Assembly (NCBI RefSeq): GCF_003367475.1
Contig: NZ_QRHA01000001.1
Span: forward strand, 496,001 to 560,000
From: Alteromonas aestuariivivens
GTDB lineage: Bacteria; Pseudomonadota; Gammaproteobacteria; Enterobacterales; Alteromonadaceae
DNA length: 64,000 nucleotides
Direction: 5' to 3'
Part shown: in pieces, positions 17,860 to 28,662 of the stretch
How positions within the stretch are numbered: the first letter of the stretch is position 1
Layout of the letters: each line of letters starts with the position of its first letter
Position numbers and translations under genes: made by a program
The notes under the pieces: model-generated
The model's database searches: none
The model's input: only the letters and a program-made list of their open reading frames with translations
What the model was told of the DNA's origin: nothing

Positions 17860-19140
17860 GTGGCTAAAACAATTCAGGCTATTCGCGGAATGAACGACAC
17901 CCTGCCAGAAATCTCTGGTACCTGGCAGCGTGTTGAATCGACTCTCAGGCAGGTTGTGGCCAATTATGGCTATCAGGAAATCCGTACCCCCATCGTTGAG
18001 AGCACCGATCTGTTCAAGCGTTCCATCGGTGAAGTGACAGACATCGTCGAAAAGGAAATGTATACCTTCGAGGATCGCAACGGTGACAGCCTGACCCTGC
18101 GCCCCGAAGGTACCGCCAGTTGTGTGCGGGCAGGCAACGAGCATGGTTTGCTTTACAATCAGCAGCAGCGCCTGTGGTACCTTGGGCCCATGTTTCGCCA
18201 CGAACGTCCGCAGAAGGGACGTTATCGCCAGTTCCATCAGTTTGGTGTTGAAGCCTATGGTCTTGATGGTCCGGATATTGACCTGGAAGTTATCCTGTTA
18301 AGTGCCCGGCTCTGGAAAGCCTTTGGTATTGCCGACAAGGTGAGCCTGCAGATAAATTCGTTAGGTTCAAATGAAGCCCGGCAAGCGTATCGGGATGCTC
18401 TGGTGACCTTTTTGAAGGCCCGGGCTGACCAGCTGGATGAGGACTCGCTGCGCCGTCTGGAGTCCAATCCATTGCGTGTGCTGGACAGCAAGAATCCGCA
18501 GGTTCAGGCAGCCATCGCTGATGCCCCGTCGCTGCTTGATCATCTTGACGACGAATCCAGACAACATTTTTCCCAGTTGTGTGAACGATTGACGCAAGCG
18601 GGTATCGAATATGAAGTCAATCCGCGCCTGGTTCGGGGGCTGGATTACTATAACCGCACCGTTTTTGAGTGGGTGACAGATAGCCTGGGCGCTCAGGGCA
18701 CGATCTGTGCCGGAGGCCGTTATGACGGCCTGGTTGAGCAACTGGGTGGCAAGGCGACCCCTGCGGTGGGTTTTGCTCTGGGTATGGAAAGGCTGGTGCT
18801 GCTGTTGACGACCTTACAGGGCGATCAGCAGGATAGCAGCAGTGCAGACGTTTATGTGTGTATACTGGGTGACGAAGCCCAGTCCTATGCCTTGGGCGTT
18901 GCCGAGGAATTGCGCGACAGTTTGCCGCAAGTTCGGATTATGATGCACTGCGGTGGTGGTAACCTGAAAAAGCAGCTCAAACGAGCAGACAAAACCGGAG
19001 CCAGCGTGGCGTTGTTGCTGGGCAATGAAGAAAGCCAGAACCAGCAGGTGGTGATAAAGCCGCTGCGGGATGGCTCTGAGCAGGCAACAATGGCATTGGG
19101 CCAGTTATCTGGGTATCTGGAAAGTTTACTCGGCGAATAA
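17860..19140 (+). CDS. hisS: Histidyl-tRNA synthetase
   Basis: A 426-residue class II aminoacyl-tRNA synthetase that charges tRNA-His. Motif 2 is [19 protein letters not shown], the histidine A motif is [15 protein letters not shown], and motif 3 is GFALGMERL; a C-terminal anticodon-binding domain follows. The start is GTG 17860 ([16 protein letters not shown]) preceded by CAGG. The cognate tRNA-His gene is also in the window (44026-44102). Confidence 0.97.
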   Translation: MAKTIQAIRGMNDTLPEISGTWQRVESTLRQVVANYGYQEIRTPIVESTDLFKRSIGEVTDIVEKEMYTFEDRNGDSLTLRPEGTASCVRAGNEHGLLYNQQQRLWYLGPMFRHERPQKGRYRQFHQFGVEAYGLDGPDIDLEVILLSARLWKAFGIADKVSLQINSLGSNEARQAYRDALVTFLKARADQLDEDSLRRLESNPLRVLDSKNPQVQAAIADAPSLLDHLDDESRQHFSQLCERLTQAGIEYEVNPRLVRGLDYYNRTVFEWVTDSLGAQGTICAGGRYDGLVEQLGGKATPAVGFALGMERLVLLLTTLQGDQQDSSSADVYVCILGDEAQSYALGVAEELRDSLPQVRIMMHCGGGNLKKQLKRADKTGASVALLLGNEESQNQQVVIKPLRDGSEQATMALGQLSGYLESLLGE

Positions 19141-19207
19141 ACAGTTTAATTTTACAGGTGAGACGCTCGGCGTTTCACCCGGCAAGTACAGTGTTAGAGG
19201 TAAAGTA

Positions 19208-19825
19208 ATGGAACAGTTCGCTACAGAAGAACAACAAGTTGAAGCGATAAAGCGATTTTGGAAAGACCATGGCACCGCAATCATCGTTGGTGCGGTGGTT
19301 GGTCTGGGTGGCCTGTGGGGCTGGCGAGCTTATTCTGAATCCCAGATGGCAGCACAGGAAGCGGCATCTGCGGCATATCAGCAGGCTGTTGAGTCTATTG
19401 AGCAGGAAGGCAGCGACAAACTGACAGCCTTTATTGCCAACAATAATGACAATGGTTATGGGCACATCGCCGGTCTGGTAGCGGCTCAGCAAGCTGTAAC
19501 CAATGGCGATCTTGAAGGTGCGTCTGCGCATCTGAAGTCGGTTGTCGAAAGCAGCGAAGACCCACACATTGTGGCGTTAGCCAGTATCCGTCTGGCCCGC
19601 GTACAGGTTGAACAAGGGTCTTTGGAAGATGCACTTGCTACCATTGAAGGTGTCAGCGACAGTGCGTTCGATGCTCAGCTAAGTGAACTGAAAGGTGACA
19701 TCTACAGCCGTCAGGGCAAGGTAGACGATGCGAGAATGGCGTACTCCAGTGCCCTGGAAAGTGCGGCCAATAACCCTTTATTGCAGATGAAACTGGATAA
19801 CCTGTCCGTTACATCCGGTTCTTAA
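19208..19825 (+). CDS. yfgM: YfgM-type membrane-anchored TPR protein
   Basis: A 205-residue protein with a short cytoplasmic N-terminus, one transmembrane helix (about residues 22-42, AIIVGAVVGLGGLWGW) and a periplasmic TPR-like domain. In E. coli YfgM is an ancillary SecYEG translocon partner that works with PpiD; a ppiD gene lies at the other end of this window. ATG 19208 with AGAGGTAAAG upstream gives the conserved start MEQFATEEQQVEAIKRFW; the longer frame overlaps hisS and is not real. Confidence 0.9.
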   Translation: MEQFATEEQQVEAIKRFWKDHGTAIIVGAVVGLGGLWGWRAYSESQMAAQEAASAAYQQAVESIEQEGSDKLTAFIANNNDNGYGHIAGLVAAQQAVTNGDLEGASAHLKSVVESSEDPHIVALASIRLARVQVEQGSLEDALATIEGVSDSAFDAQLSELKGDIYSRQGKVDDARMAYSSALESAANNPLLQMKLDNLSVTSGS

Positions 19826-19842
19826 TCAAAGAGGTCTTCACA

Positions 19843-21102
19843 TTGTCTCTATTATCCCGTGAAAGCCAGGGGCGCAGTAGTCGTGCCCTGGGACTATGCC
19901 TGCTGCTCACCGTTTCATTAACCGGTTGTAGCACAGTATCGGATTGGTTTGCTGACGACGAAGAACTTGAAATCCGTCGGCTGAAGCCAATTGAAGCGAA
20001 ATTTGAACCACGTGTGAGCTGGGATGTCAGTGTCGGTGACGGCATTGATGACTATTATTCGCGCTTGCGCCCGGTGTTTGCCTACGACAGGATTTTTGTT
20101 GCGGATCGACACGGAGAGGTGGTTGCGCTGGATCCCGAATCCGGTAAAACCGTGTGGGAGCAGGATTTTGCGATTTTCCGTGACACAGGCTCACTGGATT
20201 TCATCAGTCGCCTTTGGGATAGTGGAGATTCAGCCCGTCTGGCCGGGTTATCCGCCGGCAACAATCTTGTGTTTGTGGGTACCGAAAATGGTCTGGTACT
20301 GGCGCTCAGTGCTGAAAATGGCGAGTTGGTCTGGGAAGCCAGGGTTGCCGGAGAGGTACTGGCAGCACCAGTTCTCGATCAGAATATTTTAGTGGTTAAC
20401 ACCGGGGCTGGAGTCCTTATTGGACTCAACGCTGATACCGGCGAACAGTTATGGAGCCATGAAACTGACGTTCCGCCACTGACACTGCGGGGTATTTCTG
20501 CCCCTTCAGCCGCCAATGGTGGGGTTTTGGTGGGGACACCTTCAGGCAAGCTGCAGGTCAATATTACCGAAAATGGATTGCTGGCCTGGGAAACCGCCAT
20601 TACCCAGCCTGCCGGCGCGACTGAACTTGAACGTATCGTCGACGTTGACAGCGCGCCACTGGTTTACGGTGGCATTGTGTATGTTGTGTCTTACGATGGT
20701 TCTCTGGCCGCAGTTGAACTTCGAAGCGGACGCCTGATCTGGAAGCGGGAATACGCTTCATATCGCAACATTGCTCTGGGTACCAACAGCTTGTTTGTTG
20801 TTGACAATAATTCCAACGTCTATGCACTGGATCGCCGAAACGGCGTAGAGTTGTGGTCACAGGGCAGTTTGAAAAAACGTGCGCTTACAGCCGCCGAGCC
20901 AGTTGGAAAGTACATTGTGGTTGGAGATCACTGGGGTTATCTGCATTGGCTTGATCAGGAAACCGGCGAAATTGTTGCGCAGCTTGAACTGGGCAGTGAC
21001 GATGAAGACGAATCTGTCTATGTGGCACCCCTGAAAGTGGGTAATGACGTGGTCGCCATTACCCGTGATGGTGTGGTTGCACGCATCACTGTGCCCGAAT
21101 AA
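19843..21102 (+). CDS. bamB: Outer membrane assembly lipoprotein BamB
   Basis: A 419-residue eight-bladed beta-propeller lipoprotein of the BAM complex that inserts beta-barrel proteins into the outer membrane. The lipobox LTGC is at about residues 26-29; repeated PQQ-like blades appear (VVALDPESGKTVWEQDF, GLVLALSAENGELVWEA, NVYALDRRNGVELWSQG). The start codon is TTG 19843 with AGAGG about 8 bases upstream; no better start exists before the signal peptide. Order hisS-yfgM-bamB-der is conserved across gammaproteobacteria. Confidence 0.95.
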   Translation: MSLLSRESQGRSSRALGLCLLLTVSLTGCSTVSDWFADDEELEIRRLKPIEAKFEPRVSWDVSVGDGIDDYYSRLRPVFAYDRIFVADRHGEVVALDPESGKTVWEQDFAIFRDTGSLDFISRLWDSGDSARLAGLSAGNNLVFVGTENGLVLALSAENGELVWEARVAGEVLAAPVLDQNILVVNTGAGVLIGLNADTGEQLWSHETDVPPLTLRGISAPSAANGGVLVGTPSGKLQVNITENGLLAWETAITQPAGATELERIVDVDSAPLVYGGIVYVVSYDGSLAAVELRSGRLIWKREYASYRNIALGTNSLFVVDNNSNVYALDRRNGVELWSQGSLKKRALTAAEPVGKYIVVGDHWGYLHWLDQETGEIVAQLELGSDDEDESVYVAPLKVGNDVVAITRDGVVARITVPE

Positions 21103-21114
21103 ATCCGCTACTCA

Positions 21115-21147
21115 CCCGGTTGCCCGACAAAGCTGACGGCAACCGGG
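21115..21147 (+). other. Inverted repeat between bamB and der
   Basis: CCCGGTTGCC (21115-21124) and GGCAACCGGG (21138-21147) form a 10-pair stem with a 13-base loop. No U run follows, so it is more likely mRNA end protection or Rho-related structure than an intrinsic terminator. Confidence 0.5.
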
Positions 21148-21231
21148 AATGCAGTTATACTTCTTTTTCAAAGTTTCAGTTAGCGAGCGACTCACCGCCC
21201 GCAAATCCGCTTATCATTTAGGACATGCTAC

Positions 21232-22677
21232 ATGTTGCCAGTTGTTGCCCTGGTCGGAAGGCCCAATGTGGGGAAATCGACCTTATTCAATCGCCTGACC
21301 AATTCCCGTGACGCTCTGGTTGCGGATTATCCTGGCTTAACCCGGGACCGGAAATACGGCCAGGCCAATTTTGAGCAGCAACAGTTTATTGTTGTCGATA
21401 CCGGCGGTATAACCGGTGATGAAGCGGGCATTGATGCCGAGATGGCGCAGCAGTCGCTGCTGGCCATCGATGAAGCCGATGTAGTGTTGTTTCTGGTGGA
21501 TGCCCGCGCCGGTCTGCTGCCTGCCGATCAGGGTATCGCAGACCATCTTCGCCGTTTGGACAAAACCGTGTTTCTGGTTGCCAACAAGGTTGATGGCATT
21601 GACGGTGACAGCGAAAGTGCTGAATTTTACTCGCTGGGCCTTGGCCACATCCATCAGATAGCAGCGGCTCACGGCAGAGGAGTCAGCCAGCTGATGGAAA
21701 AAGCGTTGTCGCCATTGTCCGAAGCCTTCCCCGATATGCTCGCCCAACCTGAACAGGGGCATCAGGAACTGGATGCCGAAGAACAATTGGAACGGTTGCA
21801 GAATCTGCCCATCAAGCTGGCCATTGTGGGTAAGCCGAATGTAGGTAAATCGACCCTGACCAATCGTATTCTGGGCGAGGAACGGGTTGTGGTGTACGAC
21901 ATGCCCGGTACGACCCGGGACAGTGTTTACATTCCACTCACCCGCGATGAGCGTGAATACATTCTGATCGATACCGCTGGTGTCCGTAAGCGCAAGAAGG
22001 TATCTGAAGCGGTCGAAAAATTCTCGATTGTGAAAACCCTGCAGGCCATTGAAGAGGCTAATGTGGTGTTGCTGGTGATAGATGCCAGAGAAGGCATCAG
22101 TGACCAGGATCTGAGCCTGCTTGGCTTTATTATTAACTCCGGCCGTTCACTGGTTTTGGCGGTGAACAAATGGGATGGCCTGAGTACCGATGTGAAGGAC
22201 GAGCTTAAGCGGGAACTGGATCGTCGCCTTGGGTTTATCGATTTTGCCCGTCTGCATTTTATCTCTGCGTTGCATGGAACCGGCGTTGGCAACCTGTTTG
22301 AATCGGTGGTTGAAGCCTATTCCAGTGCGACGAGAAGGGTGAATACTTCCTTGCTGACGCAAATTATGGAGATGGCCCAGGACGATCACCAACCACCTCT
22401 TGTAAGAGGGCGCAGGGTGAAAATGAAATATGCCCATGCCGGGGGCTACAATCCGCCGGTTATCGTTATCCACGGTAATCAGGTAGACGATTTGTCCAAT
22501 GCCTACAAACGTTATTTAATGAATTATTTCCGTAAGGCATTGAACGTAATGGGCACGCCCATCAAGATTGAATTCCGTGAGGGCAGTAACCCGTTTGAGG
22601 GCAAGAAGAATCAGCTCACCCTGGCTCAACAGCGCAAGCGCCGCCGCATGATGGCGTTTCACAGCAAAAAGAAATAG
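21232..22677 (+). CDS. der: Ribosome biogenesis GTPase Der (EngA)
   Basis: A 481-residue double GTPase needed for 50S subunit maturation. Two G domains are evident: G1 GRPNVGKST at residue 8 with a DTGG G3, and the second G1 GKPNVGKST near residue 200 with DTAG; NKxD motifs are NKVD and NKWD. A KH-like C-terminal domain ends in a basic tail ([15 protein letters not shown]). Convergent with the lipoprotein gene at 22691, with only 13 bases between and no visible terminator. Confidence 0.97.
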   Translation: MLPVVALVGRPNVGKSTLFNRLTNSRDALVADYPGLTRDRKYGQANFEQQQFIVVDTGGITGDEAGIDAEMAQQSLLAIDEADVVLFLVDARAGLLPADQGIADHLRRLDKTVFLVANKVDGIDGDSESAEFYSLGLGHIHQIAAAHGRGVSQLMEKALSPLSEAFPDMLAQPEQGHQELDAEEQLERLQNLPIKLAIVGKPNVGKSTLTNRILGEERVVVYDMPGTTRDSVYIPLTRDEREYILIDTAGVRKRKKVSEAVEKFSIVKTLQAIEEANVVLLVIDAREGISDQDLSLLGFIINSGRSLVLAVNKWDGLSTDVKDELKRELDRRLGFIDFARLHFISALHGTGVGNLFESVVEAYSSATRRVNTSLLTQIMEMAQDDHQPPLVRGRRVKMKYAHAGGYNPPVIVIHGNQVDDLSNAYKRYLMNYFRKALNVMGTPIKIEFREGSNPFEGKKNQLTLAQQRKRRRMMAFHSKKK

Positions 22678-22690
22678 TAACGGCCGGTTT

Positions 22691-23836
22691 TCAGGACTCA
22701 CCAGGAAGGGATTGTTTCTCCAGCAGTTTACGTAGCCCCGACATTAAAGGGGATTCCGTTGGTACGTGAATTTGTGGCATAGCTTCGGCAACCAGTGCAT
22801 CGGCGACGGTTGCCGGGAAAGTCGCACTCAGCTTGATGATTTTATCATGCTGGCGAAATACATAGGTGGTGGCGTACAACGGTTCTTCATCCGCGGACTG
22901 TGCACTCAGCGCCAACATAAATCCCACATCGCAGCCAGCGCAATTCATATTAAGCGCGGTGGGTTGAATTGGGCTGTCCACTTTCAATTCAAGCCCTCTG
23001 GCCCTGGCGATTAATTCCGCGTCCCGGTGTTCTTTTTCAAGCGACTCCCACAACACTTTATGGGTATCCTGAGTCAGCGGCGCAACAATGGGCGACACTG
23101 AAATGTCCAGCAACGCATTTTCATAAGCTGGGTGCACGTAGCGGCTAATAACGCCCTTGAACGGATCCCGGTATAGCTGGGTATCTGATTGGGTAAAATT
23201 TTCGATGTGATCAGGTAATCTCATTTGCGTGAGGTAGTCACTGGCCTTTACCGAACGGTAAAGATACTCAGCACTGAAAAGGTGCCTCTGCTCTGCTGTG
23301 TCCAGCCATAGCTCCAGTATCTGCTGTGCGTGGTGTTGCTGATGCTGACGAAATTCGCTGTCAGCTACCGTGCGGATAAGCTGACTGTCAATTTCAACGC
23401 CCCGCCACTGCAGGGTAACTTCAGTAAACAGATGAAATTCAGTTGGAAGGGGAGTCGTACTGGCAGTGATGAATTTGACGCTGCGCTGCCACCAGGCAGA
23501 GGTATCGACAACGGCTGCCTGGTTAGCGATCAGCAATTCATAGTCTTGTTCGGTGCCTGAAGCCACGACCTGCGAAAATTGTTCCTCCTGCATCAGCACA
23601 GACAAAAAAGTGTCGGGCTGAATTGCGTCTTCTTCACAGGGGCTTTTGTGCTCCTGCAAGGCAGCACAGGCTTTACTGACGTCTTCACTGAGGTAGGTTG
23701 AATAGACCGCGATAGCCGTTTCGGGAGTTGGGCCGGCACTGACAGAGGCGACAGCGCCGACAGAGGACCCAGGCAGCACGGTGTGCGCCTGACATCCGGT
23801 CAGGCAGAGGATGACTGCTGCTAGTAGTTTATTCAC
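22691..23836 (-). CDS. Lipoprotein of unknown function
   Basis: 381 residues starting with a lipoprotein signal peptide (MNKLLAAVILCLTGCQ; lipobox LTGC). The mature part is rich in Gln, Ser and Glu with no domain I recognise; a CAGC pair (NMNCAGCDVGF, about residue 300) and two further cysteines (ACAALQEHKSPCEED) are present and could form disulfides. It lies between der and xseA, convergent with der. I do not know its role; an envelope protein is likely from the signal alone. Confidence 0.8.
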   Translation of the reverse strand: MNKLLAAVILCLTGCQAHTVLPGSSVGAVASVSAGPTPETAIAVYSTYLSEDVSKACAALQEHKSPCEEDAIQPDTFLSVLMQEEQFSQVVASGTEQDYELLIANQAAVVDTSAWWQRSVKFITASTTPLPTEFHLFTEVTLQWRGVEIDSQLIRTVADSEFRQHQQHHAQQILELWLDTAEQRHLFSAEYLYRSVKASDYLTQMRLPDHIENFTQSDTQLYRDPFKGVISRYVHPAYENALLDISVSPIVAPLTQDTHKVLWESLEKEHRDAELIARARGLELKVDSPIQPTALNMNCAGCDVGFMLALSAQSADEEPLYATTYVFRQHDKIIKLSATFPATVADALVAEAMPQIHVPTESPLMSGLRKLLEKQSLPGES

Positions 23837-23945
23837 CGAACTGCCCCTGCGAATTCATTAAGACAGTTTGACGGATTCGGCTATGCCAAACAACCGTTAT
23901 TTTTCAAAGTACTAGAAAACATAAAAGGCAAACAAACTTGTGCAG

Positions 23946-23962
23946 GAAAGCCCTTTTCGGGC
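23946..23962 (-). terminator. Weak terminator of xseA
   Basis: Read leftwards, GCCC-GAAAA-GGGC is followed by a short T run (TTTCC). The stem is only four pairs, so confidence is low. Confidence 0.4.
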
Positions 23963-23969
23963 GTCATGG

Positions 23970-25376
23970 TCAGGGTTTGTTATCGCCCTCTATGCCTTTG
24001 ATTTCGCTTATTATTTGTCCGGATTTTAATCGTGTGGTAATGGTATCTCCAACCTTCACCTGGTCCGAACGCGTTAACGGCTGCTGTTCTTTAAAGGTAA
24101 TGCTGTATCCGCGGGTTAGCGTTGACAGCGGGCTGACGGATTGCAGCAAGTGAACCTGACCCGCCAGATTTTGCTTGCGTTCATTCAGTAGTGCCTTAAT
24201 TTGGCGTGACAAGCGCTGTTCAAACGTTGTCAGACGTTGCTTTTGTATCACCAGCTGACGTTGTGGATTGTGGTATGTAAGTTTTTGTGTGGCACGCTCG
24301 AATTGGCGTTGATGAAGGCTTAACCTCGATTTCATGGCCTGGTACAGTGCGATTTGTAACCGATCGAGCGACTGGTTTTGTGCCTGAATACGGTTTGCCG
24401 GGTGAACAGTCCGTAAACGCTGGGAAAGTATCTGTAATCGGTGTTGCTGGCTTTGCAACAGAGTCTTAAAACTTCGCAGCAGTTTCTTTCGGCAATCGGC
24501 CAACAGGTTGCGTTGGTGGCTTTGGTCCTGACTGAGTAGCTCTGCACCGGCCGAGGGGGTAGGGGCGCGCAGGTCTGCGACAAAATCCGCTATGGTCACG
24601 TCGACTTCATGGCCTACTGCACTGACTACCGGAATTTCGGAAGCCAGAATCGCTCTGGCCAGCGCCTCATCGTTAAAACACCACAAATCTTCCAGTGAGC
24701 CACCGCCCCGGGTTAGCAGGATCACATCCACTTCCTGGCGACGGTTGGCGGTATGAAGCGCCTGAATGAGTTGCTGAGCTGCGCTCTCTCCCTGCACCAT
24801 GGAGGGGTATACAATGATATTTGTAGCCGGGCTGCGACGGGCCAGCACTGTCAGAGCATCGTGCAGGGCCGCGCCTGATGCCGAGGTAACAATACCAATC
24901 CTGTTGATGCTTCGTGGCAGCGGGCGTTTGATGGCCTGATCGAACAGGCCTTCTGCATACAAACGGGCTTTTAACGCTTCGAAAGCCTGTTTAAGCTGTC
25001 CTTCACCGTCGCTTTCCATGTGCTCCACAACCAGCTGGTAGTCGCCACGGGCTTCGTACAAACCTACTGAAGCGCGCACCAGAACCTTGTCGCCTTCTTT
25101 CGGACGCTGCTGAATCAAGCGATTGGTGTTGCGGAACATGGCTGCACGAACCTGGGCTTTCTGGTCCTTGAGGGTAAAATACCAGTGCCCGGAGGCGGCA
25201 CAGACAAAATTGGAAATTTCTGCCGACAGCCACACCAGTCCGATCTCGCTTTCCAGAATGGTTCTGGCCAGGCGGTTCAGCTTGGTTACGGTAAGAATTT
25301 GTCGCTGGCTGGCAGACGACAGTTCAGAAGGCAGTGTCGACCCAGTCCGGGTGGATCCCGATGGCATTTGATACAT
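23970..25376 (-). CDS. xseA: Exodeoxyribonuclease VII large subunit
   Basis: A 468-residue subunit of exonuclease VII, which degrades single-stranded DNA in both directions. An N-terminal OB fold (LTVTKLNRLARTILESEIG, then WYFTLKDQKAQVRAAMF) precedes the catalytic region with ILLTRGGGSLEDLWCFND and VGHEVDVTIADFVADLRAPTPSAGAE, then a long coiled coil. ATG at 25374-25376 gives MYQMPSGSTRTG; the frame extends further upstream into the guaB promoter and was not used. Divergent from guaB, as in E. coli. Confidence 0.95.
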   Translation of the reverse strand: MYQMPSGSTRTGSTLPSELSSASQRQILTVTKLNRLARTILESEIGLVWLSAEISNFVCAASGHWYFTLKDQKAQVRAAMFRNTNRLIQQRPKEGDKVLVRASVGLYEARGDYQLVVEHMESDGEGQLKQAFEALKARLYAEGLFDQAIKRPLPRSINRIGIVTSASGAALHDALTVLARRSPATNIIVYPSMVQGESAAQQLIQALHTANRRQEVDVILLTRGGGSLEDLWCFNDEALARAILASEIPVVSAVGHEVDVTIADFVADLRAPTPSAGAELLSQDQSHQRNLLADCRKKLLRSFKTLLQSQQHRLQILSQRLRTVHPANRIQAQNQSLDRLQIALYQAMKSRLSLHQRQFERATQKLTYHNPQRQLVIQKQRLTTFEQRLSRQIKALLNERKQNLAGQVHLLQSVSPLSTLTRGYSITFKEQQPLTRSDQVKVGDTITTRLKSGQIISEIKGIEGDNKP

Positions 25377-25410
25377 TACTAAAAAAACCTCAAGTTTAAT
25401 GCGAATAGAG

Positions 25411-25451
25411 TTTACCTGATTATTAAAAAACACTACAATTGCGCCGCAATT
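25411..25451 (+). promoter_or_regulatory. guaB promoter with palindrome at the start site
   Basis: TTTACC (25411-25416) and TACAAT (25434-25439) are 17 bases apart. A perfect palindrome AATTGCG-C-CGCAATT (25437-25451) overlaps the -10 and the predicted +1. It is a candidate operator. It does not resemble the E. coli PurR box. Confidence 0.55.
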
Positions 25452-25478
25452 AACCCCCCGACTAATAGGTGTTGTTGC

Positions 25479-26948
25479 ATGCTCAGAATCATCCAAGAAG
25501 CCCTTACATTCGATGATGTGTTGCTGGTTCCCGGCCACTCAACGGTGCTTCCTCATACTGCTAATCTGCAGACTCGTCTTACCCGTGGTGTGACCCTGAA
25601 TATTCCTATGGTATCCGCAGCAATGGATACGGTATCTGAAGCCCGTCTGGCCATTGCATTGGCGCAGGAAGGGGGCATGGGGTTCATTCACAAGAATATG
25701 ACTCCTGAAATGCAGGCCAAGCATGTTCGTGAAGTAAAGAAATACGAAAGTGGTGTGGTTTCCGATCCGGTTACTGTGTTCGAAGATGCCACCATCGGCG
25801 AAGTTTTGGCGTTAAGCCAAAAGCTGGGCTATTCAGGCTTCCCGGTCACCGACAAAGACAACAACCTGATTGGTATTGTAACCGGCCGTGATATGCGTTT
25901 TGAAAATCGTCACGACCTGCCAATCAAAAAAGTTATGACCCATAAAGAAAACCTGGTCACCGTCAAGGAAGGGGCAAATTCTGAGCAGGTCCTGAATCTG
26001 ATGCATGAACACAGGATTGAAAAAATTCTGGTGGTGGACGACGCATTCAAACTCACAGGGTTAATTACCGTAAAAGATTTCCAGAAAGCGGAAAGCAAGC
26101 CGAACGCCTGTAAGGATTCATTGGGCCGTTTGCGGGTGGGTGCTGCCGTGGGGGTAGGCCCGGGTACCGATGAGCGAATCGACTTGCTGGTTGAAGCCGG
26201 TGTGGATGTTTTGCTGATTGACACGTCCCATGGTCACTCTCAAGGGGTTATTAATCGGGTTAAAGGTGTTCGTGAAAAATACCCTGAGCTGCAGTTAATT
26301 GCTGGTAACGTGGCTACCGGTGACGGTGCTAAAGCCCTGGCCGAAGCAGGCGTGGATGCAGTTAAGGTGGGAATTGGTCCGGGTTCCATCTGTACAACCC
26401 GTATTGTAACCGGCTGCGGCGTACCGCAAATTACCGCCGTTGCTGATGCAGTTGAAGCGCTGGAAGGCACAGGAATTCCGGTGATTGCAGACGGCGGTAT
26501 TCGCTTCTCGGGCGACATCGCCAAAGCCCTGGCCGCAGGTGCAAGCTGTGTGATGGTAGGCAGCATGCTGGCCGGTACCGAAGAAGCACCCGGTGAAGTG
26601 GAACTTTACCAGGGCCGCTATTACAAATCCTACCGAGGAATGGGATCTCTGGGGGCGATGAATCAGAGCCATGGTTCTTCCGACCGTTATTTCCAGGACC
26701 CGAATAATGCCGAGAAGCTGGTACCCGAGGGCATTGAGGGGCGGGTTGCCTACAAAGGCCCAATTGCCAATATTATCCATCAGCAGATGGGTGGCCTGCG
26801 CTCTGCGATGGGGTTAACCGGATGCCCGACCATTGATGATTTACGTACCCAGGCAAAATTTGTACGGGTAACTTCGGCCGGTATGGGTGAGTCTCACGTG
26901 CATGATATCAGCATCACCAAAGAGGCGCCAAATTACCGTTTAGGGTAA
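25479..26948 (+). CDS. guaB: IMP dehydrogenase
   Basis: A 489-residue enzyme converting IMP to XMP with NAD, the first step of GMP synthesis. The TIM barrel is split by two CBS domains (about residues 95-205); the active-site loop [20 protein letters not shown] holds the catalytic cysteine, and the flap begins at [13 protein letters not shown] 25479 gives [21 protein letters not shown]. It lies upstream of guaA with a hairpin in between. Confidence 0.97.
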   Translation: MLRIIQEALTFDDVLLVPGHSTVLPHTANLQTRLTRGVTLNIPMVSAAMDTVSEARLAIALAQEGGMGFIHKNMTPEMQAKHVREVKKYESGVVSDPVTVFEDATIGEVLALSQKLGYSGFPVTDKDNNLIGIVTGRDMRFENRHDLPIKKVMTHKENLVTVKEGANSEQVLNLMHEHRIEKILVVDDAFKLTGLITVKDFQKAESKPNACKDSLGRLRVGAAVGVGPGTDERIDLLVEAGVDVLLIDTSHGHSQGVINRVKGVREKYPELQLIAGNVATGDGAKALAEAGVDAVKVGIGPGSICTTRIVTGCGVPQITAVADAVEALEGTGIPVIADGGIRFSGDIAKALAAGASCVMVGSMLAGTEEAPGEVELYQGRYYKSYRGMGSLGAMNQSHGSSDRYFQDPNNAEKLVPEGIEGRVAYKGPIANIIHQQMGGLRSAMGLTGCPTIDDLRTQAKFVRVTSAGMGESHVHDISITKEAPNYRLG

Positions 26949-26973
26949 AACCCGCGTAGCAACATTCCCCAAC

Positions 26974-27006
26974 AGGCTGGTTATTCACCAGCCTTTGTGT
27001 TTTTTA
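26974..27006 (+). terminator. Terminator-like hairpin between guaB and guaA
   Basis: AGGCTGGT (26974-26981) pairs with ACCAGCCT (26987-26994), loop TATTC, then TTGTGTTTTTT. Placed only 17 bases before the guaA start, it may lower guaA relative to guaB or end guaB transcripts. Confidence 0.75.
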
Positions 27007-27022
27007 ATACTTAGGTAAAAAC

Positions 27023-28600
27023 ATGACCACAAACATACATGACCACCGTATTCTGATCCTGGATTTTGGTTCACAGTACACCCAGCTTATCGCCCGTCGG
27101 GTAAGGGAAATTGGCGTATACTGCGAGCTTTGGGCCTGGGATGTCAGCGAAGAGCAAATCCGCGAGTTCAATCCGAAAGGGATCATTCTTTCAGGTGGTC
27201 CGGAGTCGGTGACCGAAGCGGGCTCACCCCGGGCGCCTCAGTATGTCTTCGAGGCTGGTGTGCCGGTGCTGGGTGTGTGCTATGGCATGCAAACCATGGC
27301 TGAACAGCTTGGTGGCAGCGTGCAGGGTTCAGACAAACGTGAGTTTGGTTATGCCCAGGTTGAAATTGTCAAGCCCAGCCCTCTGACCGCCAACATTGAA
27401 GATCACATTGGCGACAACGGTAACGCCTATCTGGATGTGTGGATGAGCCACGGTGATAAGGTCATGCCGATTCCTGCCGGGTTTGAAACCGTTGCCCAGA
27501 CTCCTTCGTGCCCGCATGCGGCAATGCAGAATACAGACAAACAGTTCTACGGTGTTCAGTTCCACCCGGAGGTCACCCATACCCGCCAGGGCATGCGGAT
27601 CCTTTCCCAGTTTGTGCAGGAAATCTGTGGCTGTGAAAAACTGTGGACACCGGGCGCCATCATCGAGGACGCCGTAGAGCGCATCAAAAAGCAGGTGGGC
27701 AGTGATGAGGTGATCCTGGGGTTATCCGGTGGGGTAGACTCTTCGGTAACCGCCATGCTGTTGCACCGAGCCATTGGCCCTAAGTTGACCTGCGTGTTTG
27801 TTGACAACGGTTTGCTGCGCCTGAACGAAGGTCAGCAGGTAATGGATATGTTTGGTGACCATTTTGGTCTGAATATCATTAAGGTGGATGCCGAAGAGCG
27901 ATTCCTGGCCGCACTTAAAGGTCATGAGGATCCGGAAGTCAAACGCAAAATAATCGGCAATGAGTTTGTCAAAGTTTTTGACGAAGAGTCCAATAAGCTT
28001 ACCAGTGCCAAATGGCTGGCTCAGGGCACCATCTATCCGGATGTGATTGAGTCTGCTGGCTCTGCAACCGGTAAGGCCCATGTGATCAAGTCGCACCACA
28101 ACGTGGGCGGTCTTCCGGAAGACATGAAAATGGGTCTGGTAGAGCCACTGCGTGAATTGTTTAAAGACGAAGTGCGTAAGATTGGCCTGGAACTGGGCTT
28201 GCCTTATGACATGCTCTATCGCCACCCATTCCCGGGGCCGGGTCTGGGCGTTCGGGTATTGGGCGAGATCAAGAAGGACTATTGCGATCTGCTGCGCCGG
28301 GCCGATGCCATTTTTATCGAAGAACTGCACAACGCTGACCTGTATCACAAAGTCAGTCAAGCCTTTACGGTGTTTTTGCCGGTTCGTTCGGTAGGCGTAA
28401 TGGGCGATGCCCGTAAGTACGACTGGGTTGTGTCACTGCGGGCAGTGGAAACCATCGACTTTATGACCGCACACTGGGCACACCTGCCTTATGACTTTTT
28501 GGGCAAGGTGTCTAACCGAATTATCAATGAAATCGACGGCATTTCCCGGGTAGTGTATGACATCTCCGGTAAACCCCCGGCGACCATTGAGTGGGAATAG
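27023..28600 (+). CDS. guaA: GMP synthase (glutamine-hydrolysing)
   Basis: A 525-residue enzyme that aminates XMP to GMP using glutamine and ATP. The class I glutaminase domain has its nucleophile in [15 protein letters not shown] and the His/Glu pair in QFHPEVTHT. The ATP-pyrophosphatase domain has the P-loop [11 protein letters not shown]; the dimerisation domain ends in PPATIEWE, which is conserved. TTAGGTAAAA precedes the ATG. Paired with guaB. Confidence 0.97.
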   Translation: MTTNIHDHRILILDFGSQYTQLIARRVREIGVYCELWAWDVSEEQIREFNPKGIILSGGPESVTEAGSPRAPQYVFEAGVPVLGVCYGMQTMAEQLGGSVQGSDKREFGYAQVEIVKPSPLTANIEDHIGDNGNAYLDVWMSHGDKVMPIPAGFETVAQTPSCPHAAMQNTDKQFYGVQFHPEVTHTRQGMRILSQFVQEICGCEKLWTPGAIIEDAVERIKKQVGSDEVILGLSGGVDSSVTAMLLHRAIGPKLTCVFVDNGLLRLNEGQQVMDMFGDHFGLNIIKVDAEERFLAALKGHEDPEVKRKIIGNEFVKVFDEESNKLTSAKWLAQGTIYPDVIESAGSATGKAHVIKSHHNVGGLPEDMKMGLVEPLRELFKDEVRKIGLELGLPYDMLYRHPFPGPGLGVRVLGEIKKDYCDLLRRADAIFIEELHNADLYHKVSQAFTVFLPVRSVGVMGDARKYDWVVSLRAVETIDFMTAHWAHLPYDFLGKVSNRIINEIDGISRVVYDISGKPPATIEWE

Positions 28601-28618
28601 CTCCTGGCGTCATCAGAG

Positions 28619-28647
28619 AAAACCCAGCTGACATGCTGGGTTTTTTT
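28619..28647. terminator. Bidirectional terminator between guaA and the 28663 gene
   Basis: AACCCAGC (28621-28628) and GCTGGGTT (28635-28642) form a stem with a 6-base loop. Seven or more T follow on the plus strand and TTTT on the minus strand, so it can serve both convergent genes. Confidence 0.9.
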
Positions 28648-28662
28648 GTACAAAAAAATAAG

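Noticed and set aside
25377..25478. PurR box at guaB
   Set aside because: No stretch fits the ACGCAAACGTTTTCNT pattern well; the palindrome present is of a different type.
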